This document shows, one piece after another, positions 10,831-22,120 of a DNA stretch of 64,000 nt. The position numbers and the translations under genes were made by a program. The notes beneath the pieces were generated by a model. That model was given only the letters and a program-made list of their open reading frames with translations. It was not told the DNA's origin and searched no databases. The stretch is taken from positions 686,834,583-686,898,582 of the forward strand of contig NC_081412.1 in NCBI RefSeq assembly GCF_030272615.1. Reading direction: 5' to 3'. This stretch comes from Cryptomeria japonica (taxonomy: Eukaryota; Streptophyta; Pinopsida; Cupressales; Cupressaceae). How positions within the stretch are numbered: the stretch's first letter is position 1; each line of letters opens with the position of its first letter.

Positions 10831-12264
10831 ATAGGTGATTGTGGGTTGTGGAATGCATGATAAATGAATGCACTGACCGTGGTTGTGATGATATGGAAAA
10901 GCTCTTCTTTAAAAGAAAGCTTGGGATGCAAGTGGTTCTAATTCAAAGTCGTCGGTAAAACCGTGGCTAAAATCATGATATCGATGGATGAAGGTGTAGT
11001 GTTTTAACAACAATTTATGATTTATGTACAAGAAACTTCTTCTCTGTTGGATTTTCTTTGTAATTTTCTTCTCTTTGGTTTTTCGATAAATTGACTTCTT
11101 GGCGTATTTGAGAGATTTCCAAACACGAAGCATTGATGGCTTTTTCAAGAATTTTTTTTGTCATGTAACTTGTTTAAATTGGTAGATGATTTTTTTGACA
11201 AGAAGACATGGAAAGCACACAAGCACATAGAAACACTTCTTTTCTCTTGATAACTATTGATGTATGTTTAGGATCTTTTCAAATCCGCTCAAGGATATTT
11301 TCAAATCCTCTTTTGTTTTCATAGGTTTTGAACAAACCAAAGACAAATCAAATAGACTCAACTATTGTCGAAAAGGTCATTCTTAATATCAATAGCCCAC
11401 ACTTGATACTCTGTTAGCTCAAACAACCCTATCACACCCTAAGGTGTGCCCATTTTTTTGCCTTTGTCTAAAATTTGAACCAAATACAATTTTTCCTCAA
11501 TTGGATCATTTTCTTGGGAGATATACGGTGAGTGTCTTGGGGGGTGGATTCTTCCCCACTTTTGCACTATGATATTACAAATGTTTGGCTAACTAACTCG
11601 GCAAGGTTTCTACTTCCAAGATTTGTAATAAGGATTTCGTTCGGTCTTCAGTGAGAAACTCCCTCAAGAGGCTTCCCAACCTTTAGGACAAAGGCTTTAC
11701 GTGTCTCAAGGATACTAGGGGAAGGCTAATCGCTGAGCAAAACCATTGCATATGATTTTCATCACATCCACTCTTGATTATAGTGGGTTGGAATACCTAG
11801 CTTTAGTCATTCCCCACTTAGCTCGTTCCCCTCTCACCGGCCTTATGGGCTTCTTGGGAGGGAAAGCCAACTAAAGGAGTTATCTTAATTTCAATAAAGA
11901 AAATAAAGTGAAAAAGAGTGAGTTTGGCTTTTTGATCACCCAATGAAGAGGGGAGCATATGCCTATCACTTTCAAGCATAAAAGACACTTGTTCTTTTTA
12001 TGCCATCATTGCAATGTTTTTCTAAATGCTACTTTGGAGGTGTTGCTCCAACAAACATAGGGTTCTTTTTATCCAAGATAGCAAAAAATGAGTTTGTTTG
12101 TTATTTTTAACCAAATATTGCAATGATTTTGACCTTGTGAAAATCCAACTTGGAAATAAACCTGGTCAACAAAAATGAAGTCGTGTAACATTTGTAACAA
12201 AAGGTAAATGTGACGTTTTTTTAATGTACCAAATGAAGATGTGGTTTGTTTTAAGCACACCAAA
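10831..12264. other. Non-coding part of M's leader
   Basis: No gene, RNA or LTR boundary is seen. The stretch from 11440 to 11880 is less AT-rich than its surroundings, with runs such as CTTGGGGGGTGGATTC and CCCCTCTCACCGGCC. This may be a conserved leader segment of the Tat-like element, but I have no second copy in the window to test that. Confidence 0.4.
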
Positions 12265-12530
12265 GAAATGTGAAGTTCATTTTAATCCTTTTGTGAAAAC
12301 AAGAAAGATTAAGTTCTTTTTATGCACCAAAATGAAAAATGAGGTTTTGTTTTATGTGCACCAAATGGAAATGTGAAGGTTATTTTTAATCCCTTTGTAA
12401 AAAAAACAAGAAAGATTAAGTTCTTTTTATGCATCAAAATGAAAAATGAGGTTTATTTAGGTGCACCAAATGGAAATGATGTTTGTTTTAATCACTTTGT
12501 AAAAAAAAAAAAAGATTTGTTTTAAAACAA
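12265..12530. repeat. Tandem repeat of about 104 bp, 2.5 copies
   Basis: Units start at 12265, 12368 and 12473, each opening GAAATG and sharing ACAAGAAAGATTAAGTTCTT and a GCACCAAATG end. The third copy breaks off in an A-run at about 12510, and a poorer copy of the unit's end lies at 12215-12264. The copies differ at several positions, so the array is not recent. Confidence 0.85.
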
Positions 12531-12684
12531 AGAAAGCCAAAAAGTGTGTTAATCAAATCCTTCCAAAACCTGCACAAAGAGTTCGAAAACCTGCAGCTAA
12601 AAAATTCAAAAAGTTAGTGCACATGGTGGGCTCATAAACCTAAAAAATTTCCTTGAGGTTACAAATAGTGGTCCTCTATCCATT

Positions 12685-12905
12685 ACCAAAGCGCTAAACT
12701 AGTGTAGGTTACAAAAGCACCAACAGAGAACAAAAACGCTAATTTAAACTAAAAGTGCTACAACAAACTACAAAAGTGCTATTAAATGAAACCAAAGCGC
12801 TAAAACTAAAACATGTTGACTAATAACAGGGTGTTAAACTGTGTAGTGAAAGTGCTAAAAGGAGTGGCAAAGGCGTTATTCCAGGAAATGAAGGCACTAA
12901 AACAC
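12685..12905. repeat. Array of about ten AAAGCGCTA-like motifs
   Basis: The motif AAA(G/A)(C/T)GCTA and close variants recur about every 20-25 bases (for example 12689, 12728, 12747, 12773, 12794, 12848 and 12895). Spacing is irregular and the sequence between the motifs is unrelated, so this is not a simple tandem repeat. It lies just downstream of M's primer site on the minus strand. Confidence 0.6.
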
Positions 12906-13000
12906 TTCCTGTGCATGAGAACTTGCAAATTTTCAAAAAGAGACAAAATTTAAAAATTTCAAGTGCTGGATTCAATTTAAAAATTTTAAGTGTTGGATTC

Positions 13001-13015
13001 ATGTCAGGTTCACCA
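13001..13015 (-). other. Element M: primer-binding site (probable)
   Basis: The minus strand reads TGGTGAACCTGACAT two bases after the LTR end. The TGG start pairs with the CCA end of a tRNA, and the GAACC continuation matches a T-arm and acceptor sequence. The tRNA species is not identified. It differs from the initiator-Met site used by the copia elements. Confidence 0.6.
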
Positions 13016-13017
13016 AA

Positions 13018-13813
13018 TGATGTTGTGATAAATGGCTACAAGAGTCAAAAGAAAATCTCAATGTTAATATGTTAGTTCAACCATGAAACCAAAACAAAGA
13101 AATAAAAACCATCAAAATCATACCAAAAGAGATTCAAAGAAACATGAAAGAAGCTTAAATAACAAGAGAAAGGGAAATAGCCTTCCTAAGATGCTTCCAT
13201 TGTAACCTTGTGATACTCCTCATTTGTTTCTCTCCTCTCCAAGTCCCAAATAAGTGAAGCTCTCAGCTTTTAGCACTAGCCATGGATGTCATATGGAGAT
13301 TCAAGATGGTTGAAGATGAAAAACAAATGTTATGCAAATGCAAATATTATGCTATGAGAAAGTTATAAATGTCTATGCTAATACCAATATAGTAACAATG
13401 CTCTAATGCTTACTTCTTTGCTTGAGGAGAAGGGATCTATTTATAGGAAAAATAAAAGATTGAATGGTCAAGATTGATTTGGTTTGTGGAGTACCAACAT
13501 TGCATGATTCATGATCCATGTGATGGTTTTCAACCCAGCCTCATGATGACAAGTGTCAGCATGAGATACCATGAGAGAAGAGGGAAGGAGTGTTTAATTC
13601 CTAAGAATACATGAGGGTAACCTCATGTGGGTTGGGTTATTGTATAAAGATTTTATCCAAGGGTAAGTCTATTATCCAATGGGTAAACTCTTGTGCAAAG
13701 TTTACCCATGGTTAAGCCATGACTAAAGGGTCAAGACCCATGTGGGTTGGAGTGTTGAAGAAAGAAAGAATTTATGACTCTATAAGAATCTTAAATGGGT
13801 GAGATGATGGGTT
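13018..13813 (-). repeat. Element M: 5' LTR, 3' part (R-U5 side)
   Basis: This is the half of the LTR next to the primer site; the other half is at 29610-30087 beyond inserted element D. Rejoined at the GGGTT duplication the LTR is about 1.27 kb and runs TG to CA. A TATA box lies on the minus strand at 13445-13438 (CTATAAATAG context). No second M LTR is in the window. Confidence 0.6.
13438..13445 (-). promoter_or_regulatory. TATA box of M's LTR
   Basis: The minus strand reads CCTATAAATAGATCC, a strong plant TATA match, about 430 bp from the LTR's 3' end. This is a reasonable place for the RNA start that defines U3/R. Confidence 0.6.
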
Positions 13814-14218
13814 TGTTAGATAGCTCAAATAACTGGTGGAAAATTGAGAGGGGTGGGGGCTGAATCAGTTGTCAACAAATTATAGAACTTTAAGCATTAA
13901 AACCTTATTACCAAGTACATAAAGCAAATACCAGAATAGAAGATATAACAGTTAAGTACAAATATAAACCATAGAACATTTACTAACCATCCACAAAAGA
14001 TAATACCAAGATTTGTACGTAGAAAACCCGGTAAAGGGAAAAACCACGTGGGAAGCCTACCCATAGTCAGATAATACTTCCGCAGTAAGTATGTGATTAC
14101 AAAAAGAGGGGCCTGCACATGCAGGAAGGCCAACAACCTAGAATGTACTGCTCATTACAAAAGGAGTCTCACTGACTACAAAATAAATCCAAACTACAAT
14201 CCAAAAAGAAGAGTGAAC
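13814..14218 (-). repeat. Element D: 3' LTR, outer part
   Basis: These 405 bp align with 28378-28787 of the 5' LTR. The LTR then breaks at GAACTG and continues at 22121 after element E. It includes the GGGAAAAACC block near 14035. Confidence 0.9.
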
Positions 14219-15142
14219 TGTCATAAGGAAGATTAACATGAAGTCTTGTCAACTGGTATGGTGGAAGACAAAACTGGTACAAAGGCGTCGAAGACAAGCA
14301 GGTATTGAGACTATCAATGACATCACCGGTAAGAGGTGATATGGATTTGTGTGTTGGCATGACATGGTGTAACTAGTATGAAGGCTGGTTGTTTGTTTCT
14401 GATAATGTTTATGATGAAGAGGCAGAGTGACAAAGAGATCACAAACCACCGGAGGTGAAGTTGAGCTACCGGTGTAGTGTATGTTGTTGGATAGTAGTAG
14501 GAGAAGGTTTTACTGATAAGGGTTTGTGTCGATATAAAGATTTTTTGAATGTTCAAGTTTAAATCGACCCTGTGTCGGTGAGATGAGTGTATGATAATGT
14601 GATGCCAGGTGGAGCTGAGGTGGCAAGCATACAGAGGTCGGTGAAGTTTCCATCGACATGGTTGTTGGAGCAGTTAGTCAACATTAAATGAAACAACCAC
14701 AAATCACAGGTCGATGACAGATTGGTGTGGCTCAAGGAATATTGAACCATAAAGAAAGATCAGGGAGTTGTTGGCGCCTGGATTGAATCAAGGAAATCAA
14801 ATTGAAGGAGGACCTCAAGAAAGAAATAGTTGGGTCATAAATGTGTCAACAGATTTCAAGGCCAAAAATCAAGGTCGGGTTTTCTATTCTTGGCAAATAT
14901 ACTTTGGACAAATGGAAAACACGTGATGGCTTATTCCTCCCAAGTAGGTGTGTGATCCAAGGCAAATTAGATCAGATTGGATGTAGATTTGGTTGGTAGA
15001 AGGAAACCCTATCTGCCCTCTGTTTGAATTGGTTTTTGGTGGGAAAGCTTCAGTTTAAATATGGCGACCTAAGACAAATAGTTGCTATCGCTAAAGGGTG
15101 AAGAAGAGAGTGCAATTGTTGTCTGAGAGCCAAAGAGATAAA
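14219..15142 (+). repeat. Element E: LTR-like piece, first part
   Basis: No coding region is seen. The sequence starts TGTCATAAGG immediately inside D's LTR and is interrupted at 15143 by element C. Together with 21375-22120 it forms about 1.67 kb that begins TG and ends CA. The first part has scattered CCGGT motifs and a TTTAAATATGG near 15053. It is probably a solo or truncated copia LTR; no second copy is present to confirm this. Confidence 0.5.
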
Positions 15143-16410
15143 TGTTGCCATTATTGGATGAATTGATTATGTGTTTTATTGATGTTTTGTCATTGATGTC
15201 AATAATAGCTATTATGGTTGGTTACCAATAGACATGTTTTGGTTACCGGTAGAAGATCAAGTGTTACTGGCAGAAGAGACTATCTGTTGGACACTTCTGG
15301 CATGTTTGGATCTATGCAATATGTTTGGTTACATGTGGGACATGCTTTAGGAGCATGTTTTGGTCAGTTGTTATTGACTTGGTAATCGGATTCTATCATA
15401 CACTCTAGTAAACCCTTACCGGTACTAGTTTAACGCTCTACCAGCAGAGCTTTCACTGAGGAATCTTGGCAGAATGCATAATTGGTGTTGGTTCAGCTTC
15501 TAGATGGATTTTAGGATGTTGCAGATGTTCGTTGATCATGCTTCAATTGCTTGAAGACATTGCTTTGGCATGGTGGACCCAGAATAGGTCTATTGCCTAT
15601 CTAGGTTATAGACAAGTATCATGTTAACACGTACTCTACACGTTACTGAGATGTTTCAGGATGATCTATGGATTTATTATTGTTGTTTTGGTCTTAAGAC
15701 AACATGGAATATCATTGTAATATATATTTATGTAATGATATTATTGTAATATCTTTTAGGTGGCCGACGTAATTGGTTTGGGCCTTACGGTTTCTATAAA
15801 ATGATGTAAGATCTCATTGTAGATTGTGGCCTGTGTGGTATGGTAATGGAATAAGTGTTCGTGGTCTTAAAATGTAATATTATATGTGAAGGAGACTTGG
15901 TCGATCATAGGTGATCGAATAGGGATTAAGGATTTGGTCAAAGGCCTCCTATATTGAGCTTAACTGGGACTGTAATCAGGCATGGTAGATGCTATTTCTG
16001 GTAGTTCTTTATTCTAGATTGTTGTCCATTTATCCTGAGATGGTTGTAGCCTCTCTGTAGTTAGTGAGACTCTTTTGTAATGAGCAGTACCCTCTAGGCA
16101 GTGTGCCTTCCTGCATGTGCAGGCCCCTCATTGTATCACATACTTTCTGCAAAAGTATCATCTAACTATGGGTAGGCTTCCCACTGTGGTTTTTCCCTTT
16201 CTGGGTTTTCCATGTACAAATCATGGTGTTATGCAGTATCATTGCTTTGCATTGATTATCTATTTAATTGTTAATTTGTTTTGTTTACTGTTATTTGTTT
16301 CTTCTTTATCGGTACTTAATCAGGTTAAAGGTTCTTAAGTGGATTAAATGTTATAATCTGTTAACAATTGATTCACCCCCCCTCTCTGTTGTTCACCGGT
16401 TATCCTAACA
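15143..16410 (+). repeat. Element C: 5' LTR
   Basis: It starts TGTTGCC and ends CCTAACA. TATA is at 15795-15800, followed by GATGTAAGATCTC. A GTGGTTTTTCCC...GGGTTTTCC block lies at about 16185-16211, and a seven-C run with CTCTCTGTTG just before the end. The primer site starts three bases on. Confidence 0.95.
15795..15824 (+). promoter_or_regulatory. C core promoter in the 5' LTR
   Basis: The sequence is TATAAAATGATGTAAGATCT and continues CATTGTAGAT. The 3' LTR keeps the same block at 20759-20788. It matches the D and J LTR blocks, which argues for a functional core promoter and start region. Confidence 0.6.
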
Positions 16411-16412
16411 AT

Positions 16413-16424
16413 TGGTATCAGAGC
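16413..16424 (+). other. Element C: primer-binding site, initiator tRNA-Met
   Basis: TGGTATCAGAGC, two bases after the LTR end at 16410, complementary to plant initiator tRNA-Met. Confidence 0.95.
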
Positions 16425-16874
16425 TTTGGTCCTCTTTGCAGAAGTTTAACTGCTTGAGGTAGATCCTATAGCCACTAACACTTCTAATCCACCAGCAAAA
16501 GTGATTGGAAAGTCTTATATCAAAAATAACTGGAAGACATGAGGAAAGAAGATGAATAAATTGAGCAACTTGAAGCCTTATTTACTAGAAGAGTACCTAA
16601 AGGTCCGACAGGAAGTAAGTATGAAGGAAAATCACCTTTTAAATGTTTTTCATGTAATGAGATTGGTCATTTTACATCTAGATGTCCTGAAAGGAATGCA
16701 AGGTTTGAGGAAAGAGTTAACAAATCATTTAAGCCTAACGAGAGCAGATATAGATTCAAGAAAAGTAAACAATGCTACATAGCAGATGAGGAAGGAGTAT
16801 CTGATGACTCTGGAGATGAAACGACAGAAGACCCTGCTAGTGCATCCAGCAATGGAAAGGAAGATGAAATAGAA
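16425..16874 (+). pseudogene. Element C: gag remnant with intact zinc knuckle
   Basis: The particle-forming part of Gag is absent. The leader runs into sequence matching the end of D's gag (Gln-Leu-Glu-Ala-Leu-Phe, Arg-Arg-Val-Pro-Lys-Gly) at about 16555. The zinc knuckle at 16644-16685 is intact (Cys-x2-Cys-x4-His-x4-Cys). An acidic linker leads in the same frame into the protease. About 650-700 bp of gag are missing relative to D. This copy could only have moved with Gag supplied in trans, unless the deletion followed insertion. The longest open frame here (16552-16782) is a shadow in another frame. Confidence 0.8.
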
Positions 16875-17260
16875 TTGGATATCATAAATGAAGAAAAGGC
16901 CTTGGCAGAAAAATTTGAAGATAACGATGAATGGGTAATTGATAGTGGATGCTCACATCATATGATTGGAGATAAAAGGATATTTTTGTCCCTGCAAGAA
17001 TACAATGGCGATCAAGTCAAATTTGGAGATGACAAAACATTTATGATCAGAGGTAGAGGTATTATTTCTTTGGATGGAAAGCATAACACTAATAATGTCT
17101 ATTATGTAGAAGGTTTAAAGCATAATCTTTTGAGTGTTGATCAATTGGTGGACAAGGGTTTCCAACTTCAGTTTAAAGATAGAAAATGCAAAATCATTAA
17201 CAAGACTGGTTTGGAGATTGCAATTGGTATTCAGACTGGAGGTAATATCTTTCACTTGAA
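16875..17260 (+). pseudogene. Element C: protease
   Basis: Copia aspartic protease. The active site Asp-Ser-Gly (16941-16949) is followed by Cys-Ser-His-His-Met, the usual copia context. The flap region and Val-Glu-Gly-Leu-Lys-His-Asn-Leu-Leu-Ser motif are present near 17105-17135. The frame is open from the zinc knuckle through the protease into integrase, as one polyprotein. This is the best preserved protease of the C/D family in the window. Confidence 0.85.
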
Positions 17261-18290
17261 CACAAGTAATAAGACATGTTTGATTGCTCATATTGATGAG
17301 AGTTGGTTATGGCATAAGAGGTTGTGTCATGTTAATTTTGATTATATTGTTGAGATCAATTTGACTAAGGCAGTTAGAGATATACATAAGATTATGAAGC
17401 CTCTTAATCCGGTATGTAAGGAATGTCAATTGGGAAAGAAAATTAGAATTTCTTTTAAGAGAATACATGATAAATCTAATGATGTACTTGATTTGATTCA
17501 CACTGACTTATGTGGTCCAGCAAGGACTAGAAGCTTTCAAGGTGATAGGTATTTCATGTTGATTATTGATGAATATTCTAGGATGATGTGGGTGACTTTT
17601 CTTAAGGAGAAGTCTGATGCTTTTGAGAAATTCAAGATCATTAGAGAAAAGGTTGAAACAGAAACTGGATTGAAAATCAAATGTCTAAGATCAAATCATG
17701 GCAATGAGTTCACTTCTCATGAATTTAATAGTTATTGTGAGACAAATGGAATCAGGAGACAGTTATCTGCACCTCAGACTCCTTAGTAGAATGGAGTAGT
17801 GGAAAGAAAGAACAAAACCATTTTGGATGCAGCAAGATCTATGATAATAGAAGCCAAATTGCCTCATATCTACTGGAGAGAAGTAGTGAGTACAACAGTC
17901 TACACATTCAATAGAGTTCACATCAAAGGTGAAACTGGTAAGACCCCTTATGAATTATGGTTTGGACATACACCTACTATTAAGTATTTTAGAATTTTTG
18001 GAAGTAAATGCTATATCAAAAGAGATGATTCAATTGGAAAGTTTGATCCTAGATGTGATGAAGGGATATTTCTTGGTTATTCAATTCAGAGAAAAGCATA
18101 TAGATGTTATAACAAAAGATTGCAGATAATTGTGGAGAGTGCTAATATGAAAGTGGATGAGTGGTACCTAAATCATTCTATATCATATGATAGGGAAGCG
18201 GTAGTGGAAACAATCATAACTGAACTAGCAATGCCTCAACCGATATAGGAAACTGAGACAGCTACACTGGCACAATCAGAAAATTCAACT
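17261..18290 (+). pseudogene. Element C: integrase
   Basis: The pre-integrase zinc module starts with Trp-His-Lys-Arg-Leu-Cys-His at about 17309 and ends with Cys-x-x-Cys near 17422. The core has the first Asp in His-Thr-Asp-Leu-Cys-Gly (near 17500). The second catalytic Asp position is Asn (codon 17694-17696), the same change as in D. The Glu is in Val-Glu-Arg-Lys-Asn near 17800. One TAG (17787-17789) replaces a Gln codon. The C-terminal Phe-Gly-Ser-Lys-Cys-Tyr and Gly-Ile-Phe-Leu-Gly-Tyr motifs are intact to about 18140. A TAG at about 18246 follows. Confidence 0.87.
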
Positions 18291-19981
18291 ATGACTAATG
18301 ATCAGAGCAATGAACCTGAAGTTCAGAAGACACCAAGGTATGTAAGATTAAATCATTTTGAAGATCAAATTATTGGAGATAGGAATAAGGGAGTTATGAC
18401 AAGAAGAAAACTAGCAAATGAAGAGGTATGTCTTATTTCTCAAGTTGAACCGGCAACTATTATTGAAGCCTGTAAGGATAAACATTTGTTAAAGGCTATG
18501 GAAGATGAATTAGATCAGATAGAAAAGAATGAAACTTGGACTTTAGTTCTCTTGCCTAAAAATAAGAATGTTATTGGAACTAAATGGGTTTTTAGGAATA
18601 AACTGAATGAGGATGGTCAAGTTGTAAGAAACAAGGCTAGATTGGTTTGTAAGGATATTCTCAAATGGAAGGAATTGATTATGGTGAGACATTTGCACCT
18701 ATAGCTAGAATTGAAGTTGTTAGACTACTTCTTGGCTATGCAACTTATAAGAACTATAAGGTTTATCAAATGGATGTTAAATGTGCTTTTTTGAATGGTG
18801 AACTTGAAGAAGAAGTATACATTGAGCAACCTAATGGATTTTAACTTATAGATGATAAAGATATGGTTTGCAGATTGAAGAAAGTTTTATATGGATTGAA
18901 ACAGGCTCCAAGAGCTTGGTATGCAAGATTGGATAAATATCTTTTGAAGCTTGGTTTTACTAAAGGCAGTGATGATAGTAATTTATATTATAAGATCACT
19001 AATAATGATATTCTAATTATTGAAGTATTTGTTGATGATATCATTTTTAGAGGAGAAGATAAATTGTGCATGGAATTTGCTAACAATATGAAGAATCAAT
19101 TTGAAATATCCATGATTGGTGAGATGAGATTTTTCTTAGGTTTGCAGATTACTCAAACTGACAAAGGCATTTTTATCTATCAAACTAAGTATCTGAGGGA
19201 ATTGTTGATGAATTTTGGTATGGATAATTCCAAACTGGTAAGTACTCCTATGGTGACAAGTGAGAAATTATCTATCAATGATACTTCTACACTGATAAAT
19301 ATGACAAGGTATAAGTCTATGATTGGTGGTCTATTATATCTAACTTAGACTAGACTGGATATTATGAATGCAATAAGTATTGTTTCAAGATATCAAAGTA
19401 ATCCTAAAGAAAATCATGAATGTGCAGTAAAGAGGACATCCCGGTATTTGCAAGGAACAACATAATATGGTTTATGGTATTCTAAAAATGATGATTTTAC
19501 TTTATGTGCATATACTGACTCAAATTGGGTAGGAGATACTGATGACAGGAAGAGCACTTATGGTGGAGATTTCTTTCTTGGAAATAAACTAGTTTCATGG
19601 ATTGGTAAAAAACAGTCATGCATTTCTTTATCTACTGCAGAAGTTGAGTATGTTGCAGCAACAACTAATTGCACTCAAGTCTTGTGGATGAAGCAAATGT
19701 TGAAGGATATTAGGGTAAATTGTAGTGAACCGGTAGTTATTTATTGTGATAAATCTAGAGATATTGACATGTCTAAGAATATGGTATTTTACTCTAAGAC
19801 TAAGCATATATCAATAAAGTATAACTTTTTGAAGAACAAAGTAGAAGCAAAGGAAGTCAATTTGGTTTATGTGAACACTAAAGAACAGATTGCAGATATA
19901 TTCACTAAACTGCTTTCTAAGGAATCATTTGAGTATTTGAGAGACATGTTAGGGGTTTCTACCCCTTTGGCAGAGACTTGA
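18291..19981 (+). pseudogene. Element C: reverse transcriptase and RNase H
   Basis: RVT_2 reverse transcriptase: Ala-Met-Glu-Asp-Glu-Leu near 18500, Trp-Val-Phe-Arg-Asn-Lys-Leu near 18585, Leu-Lys-Gln-Ala-Pro-Arg-Ala-Trp-Tyr near 18900, Phe-Val-Asp-Asp at 19028-19039. A one-base loss near 18651 shifts the frame in the Leu-Val-Cys-Lys-Gly segment. TAA at about 18841 and TAG at about 19347 break the second part. The RNase H domain includes Asp-Asp-Arg-Lys-Ser-Thr near 19545 and ends with Gln-Ile-Ala-Asp-Ile-Phe-Thr-Lys near 19890. The stop is TGA at 19979-19981. Confidence 0.9.
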
Positions 19982-20106
19982 TTGATGTGTTTGTCATCAG
20001 TCCGGAGATTATTGGTTGTCTTCCATAGGGGGAGACTTGTTTGGCATTTCTTGGTACTTAGATATTTTTCACATCTAGTGTTGCCATTCATGCCAAAGGG
20101 GGAGAT
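19982..20106 (+). other. Element C: 3' untranslated region and PPT
   Basis: The PPT is CCAAAGGGGGAGAT at 20093-20106, directly before the 3' LTR. A second similar run (ATAGGGGGAGACTTG) lies about 65 bases upstream near 20026. Confidence 0.85.
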
Positions 20107-21374
20107 TGTTAGCATTATTGGATGAATAGATTATGTGTTGCATTGATGTTTTTTCATTGATGTCAACACTAGCTATTATGGTTGGTTACCTATAGACAGG
20201 TTTTGGTTACCTGTAGAAGATCAAGTGTTACCAGCAGAAGAGACTATCTATTGGACACATTCGACATGTTTGGATCTATGGAATATGTTTGGTTACATGT
20301 GGTATGTGCTTCTGGAGCATGTTTTGGTCAGTTGGTATTGACTTGGTAATCGGATGCTATCATATACTCTGGTAAACCCTTACCGGCACTAGTTTAAGGC
20401 TCTACCGGCAAAGCTTTCACTGAGGAATCTTGACAGGATACATAATTGGTGTTGGTGCAACTTCTAGATGGATTTCAAGATGTTGAAGATGTTCACTGAT
20501 CGTGCTTCAACTTCTTAAAGACATTGCTTTGGCATGGTGGACCGAGAATAGGTCATGTGCCTATCTAGGTTATGGACTGATATCATGTTAACGTGTACTC
20601 TACATGTTATCGAGATGTTTCGAGATGATCCATGGATTTATTATTGTTGTTTTGGTCTTAAGATGACATGGCATATAATTGTAATATGGATTTATGTAAT
20701 GATCTTATTGTAATATCTTATAGGTGGCCGACCTAATTGGTTTAGGCCTTAAGGTTTGTATAAAATGATGTAAGATCTCATTGTAGATTGTGGCCTGTGT
20801 GGTATGGGAATGGAATAAGTGTTCATGGTCTTGAAATGCAAAATCATATGTGAAGGAGACTTGGTCGATCATAGGTGATCGAATTGGGATTAAGGAAGAG
20901 GTCAAAGGCCTCTTGTATTGAGCTTAACCAGGACTGTAATCAAGCATGGTCGATGCTATTTCTAGCAGTTCTTTATTCTAGATTGTTGTCCATTTATCCT
21001 GAGATGGTTGTATCCTCTTTGTAGTTAGTGAGACTCTTTTGTAATGAGCAATACGATCTAGGAAGTGTGCCTTCCTGCATGTGTAGGCCCCTCATTGTAT
21101 CACATACTTTCTTTAGAAGTATCATCTAACTATGGGTGGCCTTCCCACTATGGTTTTTACCTTTTTTGAGTTTTCCACATACAAATCAGGTGTTATGTGG
21201 TATGGTTTCTTTGCATTGATTATTTGTTTAATTGTTAAGTTGTATTTTTTACCAGTATCTAATTTTTCTTTACTAGTACTTAATCAAGTTAAAGGTTATT
21301 AAGTGGATTAAATGTTATAATCTGTTAACAACTGATTCACCCCCCCTCTTAGTTGTCCACTAGTTATCCTAACA
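20107..21374 (+). repeat. Element C: 3' LTR
   Basis: It starts TGTTAGC and ends CCTAACA, 1268 bp like the 5' LTR. It carries the same TATA, AGATCT, TTTTTACC/TTTTTTGAGTTTTCC and C-tract blocks, with more substitutions in the middle block (21147-21185). Confidence 0.95.
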
Positions 21375-22120
21375 ATAAAAACTTGAAGTGTTTGTGAGTA
21401 AATATTGTACCGGTAAGCAGAAGTAGGGTAAACTGGTGTAAGGAACAAACTGGCATAGTGAACATAGAACATAGAGGTGACAAACTGAAAGAAGCAGTAC
21501 CTAATAAAGAGTGACCAAGTGTGAGTTGAATTCAGTAGAACAGAGTTAGAACTAGATGAAAGGCTAAGTTGCAGTGTGTGTTGAGTTAACACAAACTGGT
21601 AAGATAGAAACTGGTAGTGCAAAGCTTTGAAGGGTTGCAAAACTTCATTTGCAACAGAGATCTGATTTGTGTATCTGAGTTTTTATATTATTAGTGAGTG
21701 GGTGCTTAGTGCAGGGGTTGTAGCTCTTTTAGGATGTAGCCTATAAATTGTGTAGGGGTTGGTGCTCCTTTGAGTTGCTGCTCATAAATCAGGGGTTAGT
21801 GCTCCTTGTGTTGGTGCCCTAAAATTTGTAATCAGATCTTTTCATTGGAGGCTGGATTGGAACAAAAGATCTCCAGCAACTATTCTCACCAAGATTTTTC
21901 CCACATTGGGTTTTTCTCGTACATCTAGTGTTATGTGTTGCATCTTCATGTATGTGTTGTATTAATCTTTTAGATATTTATCTTACACACCTTGTTTGCA
22001 TTTCTTTGACAATCGGTTTGCATTTTGTTTAATTCATATTGAACCAGTATAGCCTTGTTTAATTAAAAATTATTTAAATCGTCAATTCACCCCCCTCTCA
22101 GTGATCTATTATGTCCAACA
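21375..22120 (+). repeat. Element E: LTR-like piece, last part
   Basis: This follows C's duplicated ATAAA. It contains the R/U5-type blocks seen in the other copia LTRs: an ACATTGGGTTTTTCTCG block near 21903, a TGTTATGTGTTG stretch, then a C-tract followed by CTCTCAGTGATC near 22090 and an ACA end at 22120. These features make it the 3' end of a plus-strand copia LTR. Confidence 0.6.

Larger units (their letters stand above)
6775..13000 (-). other. Element M: long AT-rich leader with insertions
   Basis: No supported coding region lies here. Reading on the minus strand, it separates the primer site at about 13000 from gag at 6774. It includes 6775-8392 (AT-rich, many short runs of AATTTTGAAA), a solo LTR (8393-10290) containing another, a purine-rich degenerate repeat (10291-10830), plain sequence with a few G/C-richer stretches (10831-12264) and two repeat arrays (12265-12905). 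Long leaders are usual in Tat and Ogre elements. Open frames at 10278-10760 and 8028-8276 are low-complexity chance frames. Confidence 0.55.
15143..21374 (+). mobile_element. Element C: complete copia element lacking most of gag
   Basis: Both LTRs are exactly 1268 bp and the element is flanked by ATAAA at 15138-15142 and 21375-21379. The order is LTR, primer site, gag remnant, protease, integrase, reverse transcriptase, RNase H, PPT, LTR. Over the first 550 bp the LTRs differ at roughly 45-50 positions by eye (8-9%), so the insertion is old. It is the innermost element of a five-level nest and closely related to D at the protein level. Confidence 0.96.

Noticed and set aside
16413-16424. tRNA gene at the TGGTATCAGAGC sites
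   Set aside because: Only the 12 bases complementary to a tRNA 3' end are present; no tRNA fold surrounds any of these sites.
16552-16782. 76-codon frame at the start of C's coding region
   Set aside because: The true frame here is another one, which contains the zinc knuckle and continues into protease.
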